18,798 bases of DNA from Pinguiococcus pyrenoidosus (GCA_019677205.1 JAAMXY010001103.1:3710-22507), one strand, 5' to 3'; counted from the first letter of the stretch, positions 1 through 10,200 are shown. Notes: generated by a model not told the origin, from the letters alone. A program made the numbers and translations.

Positions 1-2
1 TC

Positions 3-1105
3 TTAGTCTGTAGCTGCAGCTGCTTCTGCGGCTTGTGAAGCTTCAGGTGTCGGCTCCTTGTCGACATCGCCGGCGGGCTGCTCCTGAAGCCCAAGCCTGG
101 CACAAACGTCCTTTGGCAGCGCGTACACCGGGTTGATGCTGTGGTACCTGTCCCCGTCCTCGCGCGTGCGGAAATACCCGAGCAGATCGAGCCCCGCGAG
201 GCCGAAGAAGGTGTGAAAGACGTCGGGCACGTTGTTTGGCCTGTCCGAGATGCCTCCCCCTTCGTCGTCCTGGCACTGCAAAATGAAGCGCTGGAGCTTC
301 TCCGTGTTGATCCAGTCCACTTTGTCCAGGATGCTCAGCGAGCTGAGGATCCACCAGCTGTAGCACACGTCCGCCTGCTTCTCCGGTCGGCCGTTGAGGC
401 CCCCCGAGTCGCACTGTCTCTCGGAAAGCCACCAACCCAGCAGCTCCGCGTCGCAGTGCTCCTCGAGCTTGCCGGCGATCTTCAGCGCACCAACGCAGCA
501 GAAGATCTGCCCCGCGTGCGACTCGGCCCCAGGCACGGCGCCGAAGCCGCCGTCAAAATTGCGGCACTCTCCCACGAAATCCGCCGCTGCGGACACGTCC
601 ACCGCGTCCATCTTGCCCAGGATGGCCAGCGCACACAGCGCACAGTAGGAGAAGCGGGTGTCCACCTCCCCCCACTTGTCGCCCTGGAAGCTGCCATCTG
701 CCAGCTGCAGGCCTGCGATATACGCGGCAGTCGCGTCCTTATCTACGTGCTCTAGAGCGTCGCAAAGGCTCAAAATCTGCACAGCGCTCAGCGTATAGAG
801 CATGTGAGAGTCCTGCGCCGCATTTCCGCCGTAGCCGCCGTCGTCGTTTCGGCAGCTTTTCACAAACTCCACCGCCTGTGGCCCATGACAGAGGTGAGAG
901 ACGCGTTTGAAAGTGGAAAGAGCAGAACGCACGCGAAGAAACGCACTCTTTCGACGTCGAAGTCCGCTCCCAAGATGGAGCTGGCGCTATAGGCCCAGTA
1001 TACAGCGCTGCAGCGCAGATGCTCGCTCACGACCTGCTCAAAGGAGTCGCGACTCTCTTCGAGCTTGTGCAGGTACTGCGCATGAGCGTCGTGGAGGAAC
1101 TCCAT
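3..1105 (-). CDS. RABGGTB: Rab geranylgeranyltransferase (GGTase II) beta subunit
   Basis: Catalytic beta subunit of GGTase II, which transfers geranylgeranyl groups to C-terminal cysteines of Rab GTPases presented by REP, in the cytosol. Two exons are seen: 1105-947 (53 aa) and 875-3. They are joined by a 71-bp intron (876-946) with donor GTGCGT and acceptor CCACAG in phase 0, giving 343 aa against about 330 in animals. The junction restores the continuous family sequence DVER|AVEFVKSC. The prenyltransferase alpha-alpha barrel repeats are visible as successive DGG/GGF/GGL motifs. The expected zinc ligands are present at D222, C224 (in ADVCYSWW) and H274 (in DVFHTFFG), with the 2- and 50-residue spacing of the mammalian enzyme. 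The ATG at 1105 is chosen because family similarity begins there (EFLHDAHAQYL); the same frame is open further upstream without similarity. The gene is head-to-head with the Rpn3 gene. The C-terminus ends in an Ala/Glu-rich tail not typical of the family. Confidence 0.95.
876..946 (-). other. intron of the RabGGTB gene (71 bp)
   Basis: Donor GTGCGT (946 downward) and acceptor CCACAG (to 876), with G as first base of the next exon. Reading through it would insert an unrelated segment between DFDVER and AVEFVKS, which are contiguous in homologues. Confidence 0.9.
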
Positions 1106-1478
1106 CGTGCGGAGAGGGCGGAAGATTGGCGCTCTCGCGCCTCTCCGCCGAAAGGAGGCTAAACTACAGCACAGCAGAGGTTCCAAGAGATCTTGGATTT
1201 ATCGATGAATGGATCTACGCAGTATCGAAAAAGAATAGTTGATTTGGTCAGCTTCGAACGGTTTCGATTTGCGTTTGAGAATTGCGTTATGAATGCTATG
1301 AGTAAATTACATAAGCATATGTCATTGTATTCAATTGATGAATATACAAATAGGAAATAACTACTACTAATAAAACTAAAATATTCAAATATTTCAAAAA
1401 GGATCCGAGTTCGAAAGATCTCAGTTGTCTTGTGTGTGTTTTTGTGCCTCTTCTCCTCCGCATTTCCGCCCGAGTATC
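1106..1478. promoter_or_regulatory. shared upstream region of RabGGTB and Rpn3, with AT-rich island
   Basis: This 373-bp gap separates two divergently transcribed genes, so it must hold both promoters and 5' UTRs. I see no gene in it. About 1240-1400 is strongly AT-rich (runs such as ACTAATAAAACTAAAATATT) in an otherwise GC-rich window, with sharp borders. It could be a nucleosome-free promoter core or an inserted organellar fragment. Short hydrophobic open frames occur on the minus strand, as expected by chance in AT-rich DNA. No definite TATA element can be singled out. Confidence 0.55.
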
Positions 1479-3210
1479 ATGGCGGACGCCGAGGCTATGG
1501 ACGTTGCTGAAGAGAAAGGCACTTCGCAGACTCTGGATTCCGCTGACGCCACGGAAGCGGCCGAGCCCGTGCCTAGCGTGGTGCCGCTGTACAAACGGCT
1601 CATAGCCAACGTCCTGCTCCTGAGCAAAGCCGTAGAAGCGTCCAATGTGCAGCTTGTGGAGCGCACGCTGCGTTACACGACGCAGCTGCGCAAGAAGGCC
1701 TATCGGCAGCTGCTGAAGAAGGCGCTCACGACCTGCGTCTCCAGCAACGATTCGCTGTACGAAAGCTTCACAAAGGCGGTCGATTCCCTACCAGAGGTGA
1801 GAAGAGAGTGGCTGAGCGCCGAATCAGGAGATGTGTTGGACGTTGCCCAAAGTCGACTTCTGAGTGCCGCAGAGTGTGCGTTCCATTTGAGTTAAAGGAA
1901 GGGGGGAGGGGAAGCAGTTTGAAGAGTGTGTCTGTTGTACAGGGTTTGCGCCGCTTCTTCTCTTCCTTTCTGATTTGTGTTGTGCCTGACCATCTCTCCC
2001 TTGCATTGCTCTGCCACAGGATCCAGCGGGAGAAGCTCCTGACGATGCCTTTCGCCTGAATCCGTCGGAGAAGCCGGCGCTGGAGACGGCGAAGGAGCTT
2101 CCCGAGGTCACCGTCTACCTGTACAACCTGGTGCTCAGCGTGATGCTCCGGGAGCGGCAGTTCGCAGATGCCGCTGCCGGCGGTAACCTGCTGGTGGAGT
2201 ATCTGCAGCGGTGGAATCGGCGCTCGCTAGATGTGTTAGGATCCAAGGTGTACCAGAACTACTCCTTCGCCCACGAGAAGGCCGGCAGCTACGCGGATAT
2301 TCGCCTCGTGCTGCTTCGCGCGCATCGCACGGCGTGCCTGCAGCACAACGAGATCGGCAGGGCGGTGCTTCTCAACCTTCTGCTGCGGAACTACCTCGCG
2401 TTCAACGCGGTGGACCACGCGTACAAGCTGGTGGACAAGAGCGACTTCCCGGAGTCCGTCAGCAACAACCAGCTGTGTCGGTATCTGTACTATCTCGGCC
2501 GCATGCAGACGGTCCAGCTGGACTACAGCGACGCGCACCTGAGACTGCAGCAGGCGCTGCGCAAGGCGCCCACCACCACAGCGAGTGGCTTCAAGCTGCA
2601 GACGCAGAAGCTGCAGATTCTCGTGCAGCTGCTCATGGGAGACATCCCGGAGCGGAAGATCTTCCTGCAGAAGGGGACGAGGGAGCAACTCGCGAGCTAC
2701 TACCGCCTCACGCAGGCGGTGCGAGAAGGGGAGATTCAGCGCTTCTACAAGGTGCTCGCAGAGGAGGCGACGAACTTCCGCCGTGACGGCAACTACGTCA
2801 TTGCCCAGAGGCTTGCGCACAACGTGATCAAGATCGGACTTCGGCGGATCTCGGTGTCGTACTCCCGGATCCACCTGGACGACATTGCGAAGATCCTTTC
2901 GCTGGGGTCGACGCGTGCGGCGGAGCATGTGGTGGCCAAGGCCATTCGGGATGGCGTCATCGACGCGGTAATCGACCACGACACGCGATCCATGATCAGC
3001 AATGAGCGCCTGAACGTGTACGACACGGAGGAGCCACAAGTCGCGTTCCATCGCCGCATCGTCTTCTGCCTAGACTTACACAACGAAGCCGTACGCTCCA
3101 TGCAGTATCCTGCCGACGCGTACAAGTCGAAGCAGCAGAAGCGCAAGGACGAAGAAGTAGATGAGGAAGAGCTAGCGAAGGAGCTTGCCGAGGCCGAGAT
3201 GGACGAGTAA
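1479..3210 (+). CDS. RPN3: 26S proteasome non-ATPase regulatory subunit Rpn3 (PSMD3)
   Basis: Structural subunit of the 19S lid, which helps recruit and deubiquitinate substrates. Exons 1479-1796 (106 aa) and 2020-3210 (396 aa) flank a 223-bp intron (donor GTGAGA, acceptor GCCACAG, phase 0). The product is 502 aa; human PSMD3 is about 534. The second exon matches the family nearly end to end: HRTACLQHNEIGRAVLLNLL, LCRYLYYLGRMQTVQLDYSD, the IPERKIF segment, then the PCI domain with RLAHNVIKIGLRRISVSYSR and VAKAIRDGVIDAVIDHD. The conserved tail FHRRIVFCLDLHNEAV is followed by a Lys/Glu-rich acidic end, as in other Rpn3 proteins. The start is the ATG at 1479 (context ATCATGGCG), giving an acidic N-terminal leader before the first conserved helix. 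Convergent with the threonyl-tRNA synthetase gene. Confidence 0.96.
1797..2019 (+). other. intron of the Rpn3 gene (223 bp)
   Basis: Donor GTGAGA at 1797 and acceptor CTGCCACAG ending at 2019, preceded by pyrimidine-rich stretches. It is the longest of the ten introns resolved here and contains in-frame stops. Confidence 0.88.
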
Positions 3211-3514
3211 GATCGTCGCGAGGGACTTGTTGTTGCCCCCCAAACGACGCAATGAGCAGCACCTCATCTTCCGCATGGGTCTCTTTTCTCGCGCTCTCGC
3301 GAGTGCATCTCCTCCATGAATCATGTGTGTGCTGCACGACAATCAAAATTGATCGTCCCCGTCGTGGAATGCTGCTGTTCGACTTCGCCGTCGAACAAAC
3401 GACGCTACGACGCTGCGGCGACGTCGACCAGAGGAGCCTTGGAAGGCACGATTGATGGCAGAAACGAAGACAGGCAGATGGTTACAATCTCAGAAGCTTC
3501 CTACTACGACGCTT
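3211..3514. other. intergenic region between convergent 3' ends
   Basis: These 304 bp lie between the stop codons of Rpn3 (plus) and the threonyl-tRNA synthetase (minus) and must contain both 3' UTRs. Short open frames exist on both strands but none resembles a known protein. No structured RNA, repeat or obvious polyadenylation signal was recognised. Confidence 0.5.
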
Positions 3515-5821
3515 CTACTCAGCGGGCTCCTGAGAAGGGATCTCGAACTTCATCACGTCGCCGAGGTCTACTGCCTTGGCATCCGCCAACTGCAGACCGT
3601 CAAGAAGCTCTTCCACAGTGAACGTTCCTACATCTCCAATTCCACGCGCCCGGAGAGTGATCGACCTCTGCTCCACCTCTTTCGCACCTTCAGGAAGAGA
3701 GGAAGAGCCGTTGGTGAGATTCTCCGTTTCCCGGCGACGATGCAAGACAAACCCGAAGCCCACGTACCGATGATGCCAACTATCGGGACGCGGTCCATCT
3801 CCGCGTTGCGAATTTGCTTTCCTAGCCTTTCGCTTTGCCGGGGCAGCGTGATGCGGAGACCGCGCTTGGCGCCCTCCTTCACGAGCTCGTCGGCAAAGCC
3901 TCGGGCGTCGTCCGTGACGGGGGCGAGGCGCACTTGCTCGGGGGCGAGCCACAGCGGCAGGTCTCCGGCAGTCGATTCGATGAGCACGCCGAAGAAGCGC
4001 TCAATGGAGCCGAAGATGGCCCGGTGGATCATGATCGGGCGCTTCCGCTCGGCTTCGGAGGTGACGTACTCCATGTCGAAGCGCTCGGGGAGGTTGAAGT
4101 CGCACTGGACGGTCGAGCACTGCCACGTGCGGCCGATGGCATCCTTAATCTTGACGTCAATCTTGGGGCCGTAGAAGGCACCGCCACCATCGTCCACCTT
4201 GTAGCTCCAACCCTTGCGATCCAGCGCCTCGACGAGTGCCTAAGGACAAATGGCAGCGACCCAGGATTGAGGACATCCGTCGACAGCGAAGTAGTTCGAT
4301 CTCCCGTGCCTATTCCCCGCTTACCTTGGTGGCAAGTTCCCAGATGTCATCTCCGCCGACGCTCTTCTCCGGCCGGGTGCTGAGGTTGATTTCGTAGTCC
4401 TTGAAGCCGAAGCGGCTCAGAATCTGCTCAGTTAGGTCCAGAGTCGCAACGATCTCGTCGCTGACTTGCTCCGGCAAGCAGAAGATGTGGCCGTCGTCCT
4501 GGGTGAATCCCCGCACACGCATGAGGCCGTGCAGGGTCCCGGACCGTTCGTATCTGTACACGGTCCCCAGTTCTGCATAGCGAATGGGCAGGTCTCGGTA
4601 GGAGCGCATGTCTGTCTTGTAGGCTAGCACGTGATACGGGCAGTTCATCGGCTTGATCTGGTACAGCTCGCCCTCCACTTCCATCTGATCAAACATGCCT
4701 TCCCTATGCGGCCCAAGCCAAGAAGATGAGAGGCGCCACTGGCTGAGCGAGGCACGAGGCACGAGCGGCAAGTCGCTCTTACCTGTAGAAGTCGTAGTGG
4801 CCGGAGGTCTTCCAGAGGTCGAGGTTGGCGATGTGCGGCGTGTACAAGAAGTCGTAGCCGTAGGCCACGTGCACGTCCTTCCAGAAGTCTTCCAGCTTGC
4901 GGCGAACCAGGGCTCCCTTGGGGTGCCACAGGACGAGGCCTCCGCCCGACTCCTCTTGAATGCTAAAGAGGTCCAGCTTCTTTCCCAGGACGCGGTGATC
5001 GCGCTTCTTGGCCTCTTCCAAGCGGCGCTTGTGCTCGCGGAGCTGCTCCTTGCTCTCCCAGGCCGTTCCGTAGATGCGCTGCAGCATCGGGCGAGACTCG
5101 TCCCCACGCCAGTAGGCCCCATTCACCGACTCCAGCTGGATGGCCTTGGCCGGGAGCTGGCCGGTGTGCTCCACATGCGGCCCGGCGCACAGGTCCCACC
5201 ACTGGTCTCCGATGTGATAGATGGTGATGGGCTCTTCCTTGATGCTGTCCAGGATCTCCAGCTTGAACGGCTCGTCGATCTCCTCGATGCGACGTCTGGC
5301 CTCCTCACGACTGACCTCTTCCACGCGGAACTCCAGCTTCTCGCGCCCGATGCGATCCATCTCCTTCTTGATGGCCTTGAGGTCCTCCTCCGCAAACACT
5401 TTCCCGTCCGGCACGAAGAAGTCGTAGTAGAAGCCGTTCTCGATCCACGGCCCGATGGTCACCTGCACGTCTGGGAACAGCCTCTGCACCGCCATGGCCA
5501 TCACATGCGCAGACGAGTGGCGGATCCGCAGCAGACGCTCGCTGCTGTCGTTGGTGGGCAGCTCCAGCACCTCTGGAACCGCGGAGGACTGCGCCTCGGT
5601 CGTCGCCATCCTGACAGCTGACACTCCTCGAGCGCTTCTCAGCGGCGAAAGCGCCAGTGGTATGCGTCTAGTGTGGCGTTAGCGCCGGCGTCGTTTCTGT
5701 CCGCTAGCTGAGCGCGCGTGGCGTACCTGGACAGAGGCGCCGCGCGCGCGCGGACTCGGAAGGCGCTGGCGCCATTCACGAGCAGGGACAGCATCACTAG
5801 GACACGTCTGCTGAGCAGCAT
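3515..5821 (-). CDS. threonyl-tRNA synthetase, cyanobacterial type, predicted plastid-targeted
   Basis: Charges tRNA-Thr for organellar translation. Five exons: 5821-5727, 5610-4783, 4703-4325, 4239-3768 and 3687-3515, giving 648 aa. Exon 1 encodes a signal peptide (residues 1-20, ending NGASA), then F21 and an Arg/Ala-rich stretch without acidic residues, a bipartite plastid pre-sequence. The enzyme has no TGS domain and opens directly with the editing domain, as I recall for cyanobacterial ThrRS: HxxxH at about 63-67 and the DLCAGPH motif. The catalytic zinc ligands C329 (MNCP), H380 (DDGHIF) and H506 (IMIHRAIFG) have exactly the bacterial 51- and 177-residue spacing. The anticodon-binding domain includes VPIVGIIG|AKEVEQ, restored by the last intron. 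An in-frame ATG at 5609 begins exon 2 and could start an isoform lacking the pre-sequence. The exon 2 acceptor could instead lie at 5638 (intron 5638-5726), which is also in frame. Confidence 0.93.
3688..3767 (-). other. intron 4 of the ThrRS gene (80 bp)
   Basis: Donor GTACGT (3767 downward) and acceptor CCTGAAG. The frame changes across it: splicing joins VPIVGII to G-AKEVEQRSITLRARG, the conserved anticodon-domain sequence. Without the intron the reading frame leaves the family. Confidence 0.9.
4240..4324 (-). other. intron 3 of the ThrRS gene (85 bp)
   Basis: Donor GTAAGC and acceptor TCCTTAG, phase 0. Splicing joins WELATK to ALVEALDRKGW as in bacterial enzymes. Confidence 0.92.
4704..4782 (-). 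other. intron 2 of the ThrRS gene (79 bp)
   Basis: Donor GTAAGA and acceptor CGCATAG. It splits the Arg codon of HYDFYR|EGMF, phase 2. Confidence 0.92.
5611..5726 (-). other. intron 1 of the ThrRS gene, separating targeting peptide from enzyme (116 bp)
   Basis: Donor GTACGC after CTGTCCAG and acceptor GCTGTCAG immediately before GATGGCG. The phase-2 junction makes AGG (Arg) followed directly by an ATG. A second in-frame acceptor (GCTGAG at 5638) would add nine residues. The downstream site is preferred because it has a pyrimidine before AG and is followed by G, like the other introns here. Confidence 0.7.
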
Positions 5822-6240
5822 CGTCACCGCGCAGACTCCGGCGTCGTGTGAGAGACACCAGCGAAGCTGCAATTTACGTCAACTCAGTTCTCTTTCCCTC
5901 TCTCTCTTTCCCACTGCCACTTCGACGCCTATCCGTTAATATTATAAATAATTATTCTATTGAGATCAACAATGATTCCCATATACTTTTAATGGAATAA
6001 TGATATAAAATTAGGAATATGTTCATTAATATACAACCGTCGTACTTCAAAGAAGTTTCTGACACACCACACGAGGTGCTACTGTTGGCGATTGCAGATA
6101 CAGTACCCAGTTCCGACCCACAACAGCAGCACAGTCCCGTCCCGGCCAGCGCGACACCCGCGTGTCGCGCAGAGGGTTCCAACACGCCGTGGCTGTTCCG
6201 CCCTCAGCCGCCACTTTGGAGTGCCCATTTCTCTGCAGCG
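5822..6240. promoter_or_regulatory. shared upstream region of ThrRS and the ABHD11-like gene, with AT-rich island
   Basis: Divergent intergenic region of about 419 bp. Positions 5936-6035 are extremely AT-rich (for example TAATATTATAAATAATTATT), flanked on the ThrRS side by a CT-rich tract near 5890-5915. The frame of the hydrolase gene stays open back to an ATG at 6019, but this leader has no similarity to the enzyme family, so I treat it as 5' UTR. No other gene is seen. Confidence 0.5.
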
Positions 6241-7164
6241 ATGATCCAGCAGAGTCTCGTTCGCGTGGGGCTCTTGGCCCACGAGGTCATCCGAGGCGGT
6301 GCGGTGTCGCAGCAGTCCCTACGCACCTGCGTGCTCGTGCACGGGCTGCTTGGCAGCTCGAAGAACTGGCGGGTTCCGGCGAAGAGGCTGGTGGAGAGCC
6401 ACCCGGAGTGGCAGGTGCTCAGCGTGGACCTTCGGGGCCACGGAGAAACTAGTGTCAGGACCAAGAAGGGCCAAGCAGAGGGCTTTTCGCCGCCGCATAC
6501 CATGGAGAGCTGCGCCTGGGACATCTACAGCACCTTGCAACAGCTGGGGCTCAAGGCCGATGCGGTCGTGGGCCATAGTCTGGGCGGGAAGGTGGCTCTG
6601 AAGATGCTGGAACTGGGCGTGCAATCAGGCGCGCCAATGGCGCCGCGGACATGGGTGCTTGACTCCCTCCCGGGACTGCTGACGCGCGGCGGACTGGAGG
6701 CAGCTAGCGGACGGCGGAACAGCGTTGCGCACGTGTTGCAGTCGGTCGGCAAGGTGGCGATGCCGGTGGCAACGAAGCAGCAGCTTGTCGAGACGCTGGT
6801 CGATGAGCATGGCGTCTCCGATCCGATTGCGAAGTGGATGACGACGAATCTGTTGCCCGTGGACGGCGGCTTCGAGTTCACCTTCGACCATGAGACCTGC
6901 GTCGAGCTCTTTGCGGACTACGGCAACGTGGACATGCTGCCGCTTCTCTCGCAGGTGGAGAATGGTGACGAGGAGCTGGAAGTCAATTTTGTAAAGGCGA
7001 CGCGCAACGATGCTTGGGCCGACGAGGAGACCAACGGCGGCCTCATGACCGCCGCTGGCAACCAGCGCCGCGTCAAGGTGCACGAGATCGACGCGGGGCA
7101 CTGGGTCCACGTGGACAACTTGCCAGCGCTGCTCGAGCTCTTTGAGCCATCGTTCACGAGATAA
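6241..7164 (+). CDS. alpha/beta hydrolase, ABHD11-like
   Basis: Predicted serine hydrolase of the ABHD11/YbfF group, esterases or lipases on acyl esters; the true substrate is unknown. A single exon gives 307 aa from the ATG at 6241, about the length of ABHD11. The core begins with VLVHGLLGSSKNW (oxyanion region), then VLSVDLRGHGETS. The nucleophile elbow VVGHSLGGKVAL has Ser113, and the catalytic His287 is in DAGHWVHVDNLP. The acid is probably Asp257 in ATRNDAW, as the late-strand Asp of ABHD11. The segment TTNLLPVDGGFEFTFD matches the ABHD11 lid region. A longer form from the ATG at 6019 would add 74 residues (381 aa). That leader starts in the AT-rich island and looks neither conserved nor like a good targeting peptide, though a targeting role cannot be excluded. 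Convergent with the next gene. Confidence 0.85.
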   Translation: MIQQSLVRVGLLAHEVIRGGAVSQQSLRTCVLVHGLLGSSKNWRVPAKRLVESHPEWQVLSVDLRGHGETSVRTKKGQAEGFSPPHTMESCAWDIYSTLQQLGLKADAVVGHSLGGKVALKMLELGVQSGAPMAPRTWVLDSLPGLLTRGGLEAASGRRNSVAHVLQSVGKVAMPVATKQQLVETLVDEHGVSDPIAKWMTTNLLPVDGGFEFTFDHETCVELFADYGNVDMLPLLSQVENGDEELEVNFVKATRNDAWADEETNGGLMTAAGNQRRVKVHEIDAGHWVHVDNLPALLELFEPSFTR

Positions 7165-7297
7165 TCCAATCCTTCTCAGCATCCTTGGGGAACTTTGAGG
7201 AATACGCGGAGGGGAAGGACTTCACTTGTGAGGACGTCACCTGCGAGGCCAAGGCATCCATTCCTTCACTCATTCCTTCCCTCATTCCTTCAGGTAT
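7165..7297. other. short convergent 3' intergenic region
   Basis: Only 133 bp separate the stop codons of the hydrolase and the large minus-strand gene, so their 3' UTRs must be very short or overlap. It holds a three-copy pyrimidine-rich 12-bp repeat at its right end. Confidence 0.5.
7259..7294. repeat. tandem repeat, 3 x 12 bp (CATTCCTTCACT type)
   Basis: Three adjacent 12-mers at 7259, 7271 and 7283 share the core CATTCCTTC and vary only in the last three bases. They end 3 bp before the stop codon of the minus-strand gene. Confidence 0.9.
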
Positions 7298-10200
7298 TCA
7301 TCCCACTTGCGGGAAGAACTCGTCGGAAGACGCACTGTCCGATCCGGAGCCAGCCCACGGTTTCGGGTTCTCAGGCGCCTCTACATCATCTCCCTTTTCG
7401 CCGTGATCGTCGCTCAAATCCCTCTCGTCATCCTTCTCTTTCGCGTCTCCAGGATTCTCCCCGGTCAGCAAACTCTGCAGGACATCGAAGATCTCGAAGC
7501 CGGAGACCTCGACCACCACGTTGACGCCCGACGCTTGAAGGTTCACGCTGCAGAGGGCGTCGCAGACGCTGCTGATTGTCCTGAGATCCGTCATCGCAGA
7601 ATCGATGGCATCTGCACGCTTTGTGCTGTAGAATCGCAGCAGCTCGATGGCGGTGGCGTCTACTCCTGGGCCTTGCTCCTGGTCCAGCTCTTGCATGTCC
7701 TCCTCCGAGATGCCCAGTCGAGCGAGCTTCTCGCGAAGCCTCGCCTTCAACTGCGCTCTCTCCCCATCGGCGAGGACCTCCTCCGCCGTGCGGCACATCC
7801 TTGCCCGGGCCTCCCTCGCCCTCACTGCTCGAGCCTCTGCTTGCCCTGCTTCGATGTCGCGTCGCAGCAGCTCGAGAAGCAAGAGAAGCTGCTGCCGCGC
7901 GCAGCCTTCACCCAGAAAGGCCCGGAAAGAACGGGCATGCGGATGCAGCAGGGCCTCGACAAAGCGGCTCTCCAGCAGATCCCTCACGGAAGCCACCTTG
8001 CTTTCCACGAAGGTGCTTCTTGAAGCTCGGATCCATCGCACAAACGACAAGAGCTTGCCATACCACCGATCTTCCGTGCGCCGTCGTGCCTTCGACTCCA
8101 GCAAAGTCGTCGCCCGGACGCTCAGCTCCGGGGCCCTCGTTCCAAGATTCCTGGCGGTCGCAGACTCGCTCGTCCTGGCGGAATGCGCCGGAGCCAGCTG
8201 CTCCCCTTGGTTCGATGCGACAGTACAGCCGCGAGCACGGCGGAGCGCATCCTCGGCCCGGCGCCGATCTTCCGCCTCCAGATGTGGGTCTGGTGGACCG
8301 CCATCTGGCCTTCCGCGTGCGATGAGCGGGTGAAAGAGCTGCCAGACCTTCGCGATCGTCCTTGGAAACAGGGAAGGCCCCTGTGCTTGCTTGGTGCGAT
8401 CCCGCACCTTTGCCTGTTCCGAGCGCGATTCAAGAGCCCACCGGCGCCTCGCCAGCACCCGATCATTCTCCAGGTCCACCACTTCCTGCAGCATCGTCGC
8501 CACCAGGCTTCGATTGATCTCGAGCTTGCCGTGGACGCGAGCGCTGAAGTCCCGCTTCAAACAGAAGCGCGGGTCTTGGAGGAGCTCGACGAGAGAGGCG
8601 GTCGTGGTCATCTCGATGGTGGCCACCTTGACGACCTTATACGGCACCACGTTGCATTCCAGCCGTTGCAGATAGCGCTGTATGTCTACCTCTCGACTCC
8701 AGAGAATCAGCAAGCGAATAACTGGCGCGTCAACCAGACCAGAGTGCGCCGCCACGACAGAGAACTTGAGGTACATCGGGAGACCGTCCTTGAGCAATGG
8801 GTGAACGAACTCTCTGAAAAGGCGCTCCATCGCGCTAACCGCCTGTGCCGTGCCTTCGGAAGGGCAGTCGTCTCGTATCAGGAAGTCGAAGGCCAGCATC
8901 ATGCCAGTTCCCGGCGGCACATCCATTCGGTGCGGCTTGCTCGGCGCCTTCCTTTCCTTTGAAGGGCCTCGCATTGGGCGCTGCTTCTTTTTCGGCTCCT
9001 TCTCTCCCGGATACAGCGTGAACACGAGCGTCATGCCGTCCCCGGCCTCTTCAGGATGCTGGCCCACGTTCATGCGAAGCTCATGACTCCCGATCGCGTC
9101 GTCGCCGCCGCGAAGCCGCGCTCGGTTGAGGATCCTGCCGACGCACAGCTGTTCCAAGTCACCGTACAGAGCAGAAGCGCTGTCGCAGAGCTCCCGCAAA
9201 GCGCGATAGAAGCGGTATCGCAACTTCACGACCATGCCCTCTGTCCTCGTCGACGAACAGCCTGCGCTGGCGCCGGAGACCCATCCAAGAAACGTGTGCA
9301 GCTTCACGTTGTCGGCCGACACGACGTCCGAGCCCCTCGGGAAGGCCTCTCCATCCTTGCTGCTTGTGCTCTGCCCAGTGAGTCTGTTCCTCTGCAGGAA
9401 CTTTCCAAGGAGTTCTTGCTGAACGACCCGGAGGTTCAAGATCCTGTCGGCAGCGAGGCGTGCTTCGAGGTCGTTTAGCGTTCGTCCGGAAGCTTCGAAG
9501 GTGAGCAGCGCGAGATAGTCCATGCCAATCCAGTTTTGCCCGCGCCCGTACGTTTGCTGCTCAAAAGCGATCCTCCGGAAGGCGCTCTCAGCTCTTCGCC
9601 AACTTCGACTGGCCTCTGAGACCAGCGGCAGCTGCAGGTGCAGCGCATCTGCTTCTAGGTAGCGGCCCTTTGACGCGCTGTCCAAGAAGTTTGCAAGCGT
9701 CTCTGGAGAGATGGTGAAAGGAATCGGAGAGGCCGCAGCAGGCTTCTTTGGACACGCCAAAAGTGCCGCTCGCTCCTCCTCGGGGTTCGGTGATGATGTT
9801 GGCGACCGCTTCGACTCGGCGTGCTCCTCCATCACCATGTTCCACGCTTCCTCATCACGTAGGACGCACTCGGCGACGTAGTCGGGTCTCCCGACCCGCT
9901 GCCACCAGGCCTTGAAATCTTCATGGCTCCAAGTCCGCGGCCCGGCTTTCTCTAGACTCGGCTCCAAGCCACGATCCAAGACTTGCGCTGGCAATGCGGG
10001 GATCGGCTGATCTGCAAAGTAGTTGAACACCTCCACGGCCTTCCCGCGCCCGTTTGCAGTCAGGTGTCGCCTCTGTTTCAGCAACCTGAAGCCACCTTCG
10101 CAAGCGTAGCGATACCATGCATCGCGTCCATCTCCCCTCGGTGCGACAAACCCGGCGCTGAGCGCGTTTTGCCACTGCAGTTCGCCGGTTGGTGCCTCGA

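Noticed and set aside
1401-1430. GAGTTCGAAAG resembling a tRNA B box
   Set aside because: No matching A box, acceptor stem or cloverleaf could be traced around it.
2236-3051. 271-codon minus-strand frame inside Rpn3
   Set aside because: It lies antisense to highly conserved Rpn3 sequence; its Val/Leu/Arg-rich translation matches no family.
4695-5621. 308-codon plus-strand frame opposite ThrRS
   Set aside because: It is a shadow of the ThrRS exons and reads across a well-supported intron.
6019-6240. N-terminal extension of the ABHD11-like hydrolase from the ATG at 6019
   Set aside because: It begins in the AT-rich island, lacks similarity and a convincing targeting signal, while the ATG at 6241 gives the usual family length; kept only as an alternative.
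7307-8962. Several plus-strand frames (up to 259 codons) opposite the 1020-aa gene
   Set aside because: The minus-strand frame is uninterrupted for 3 kb with acidic termini and a coiled coil; the plus frames are fragmented and without recognisable domains.
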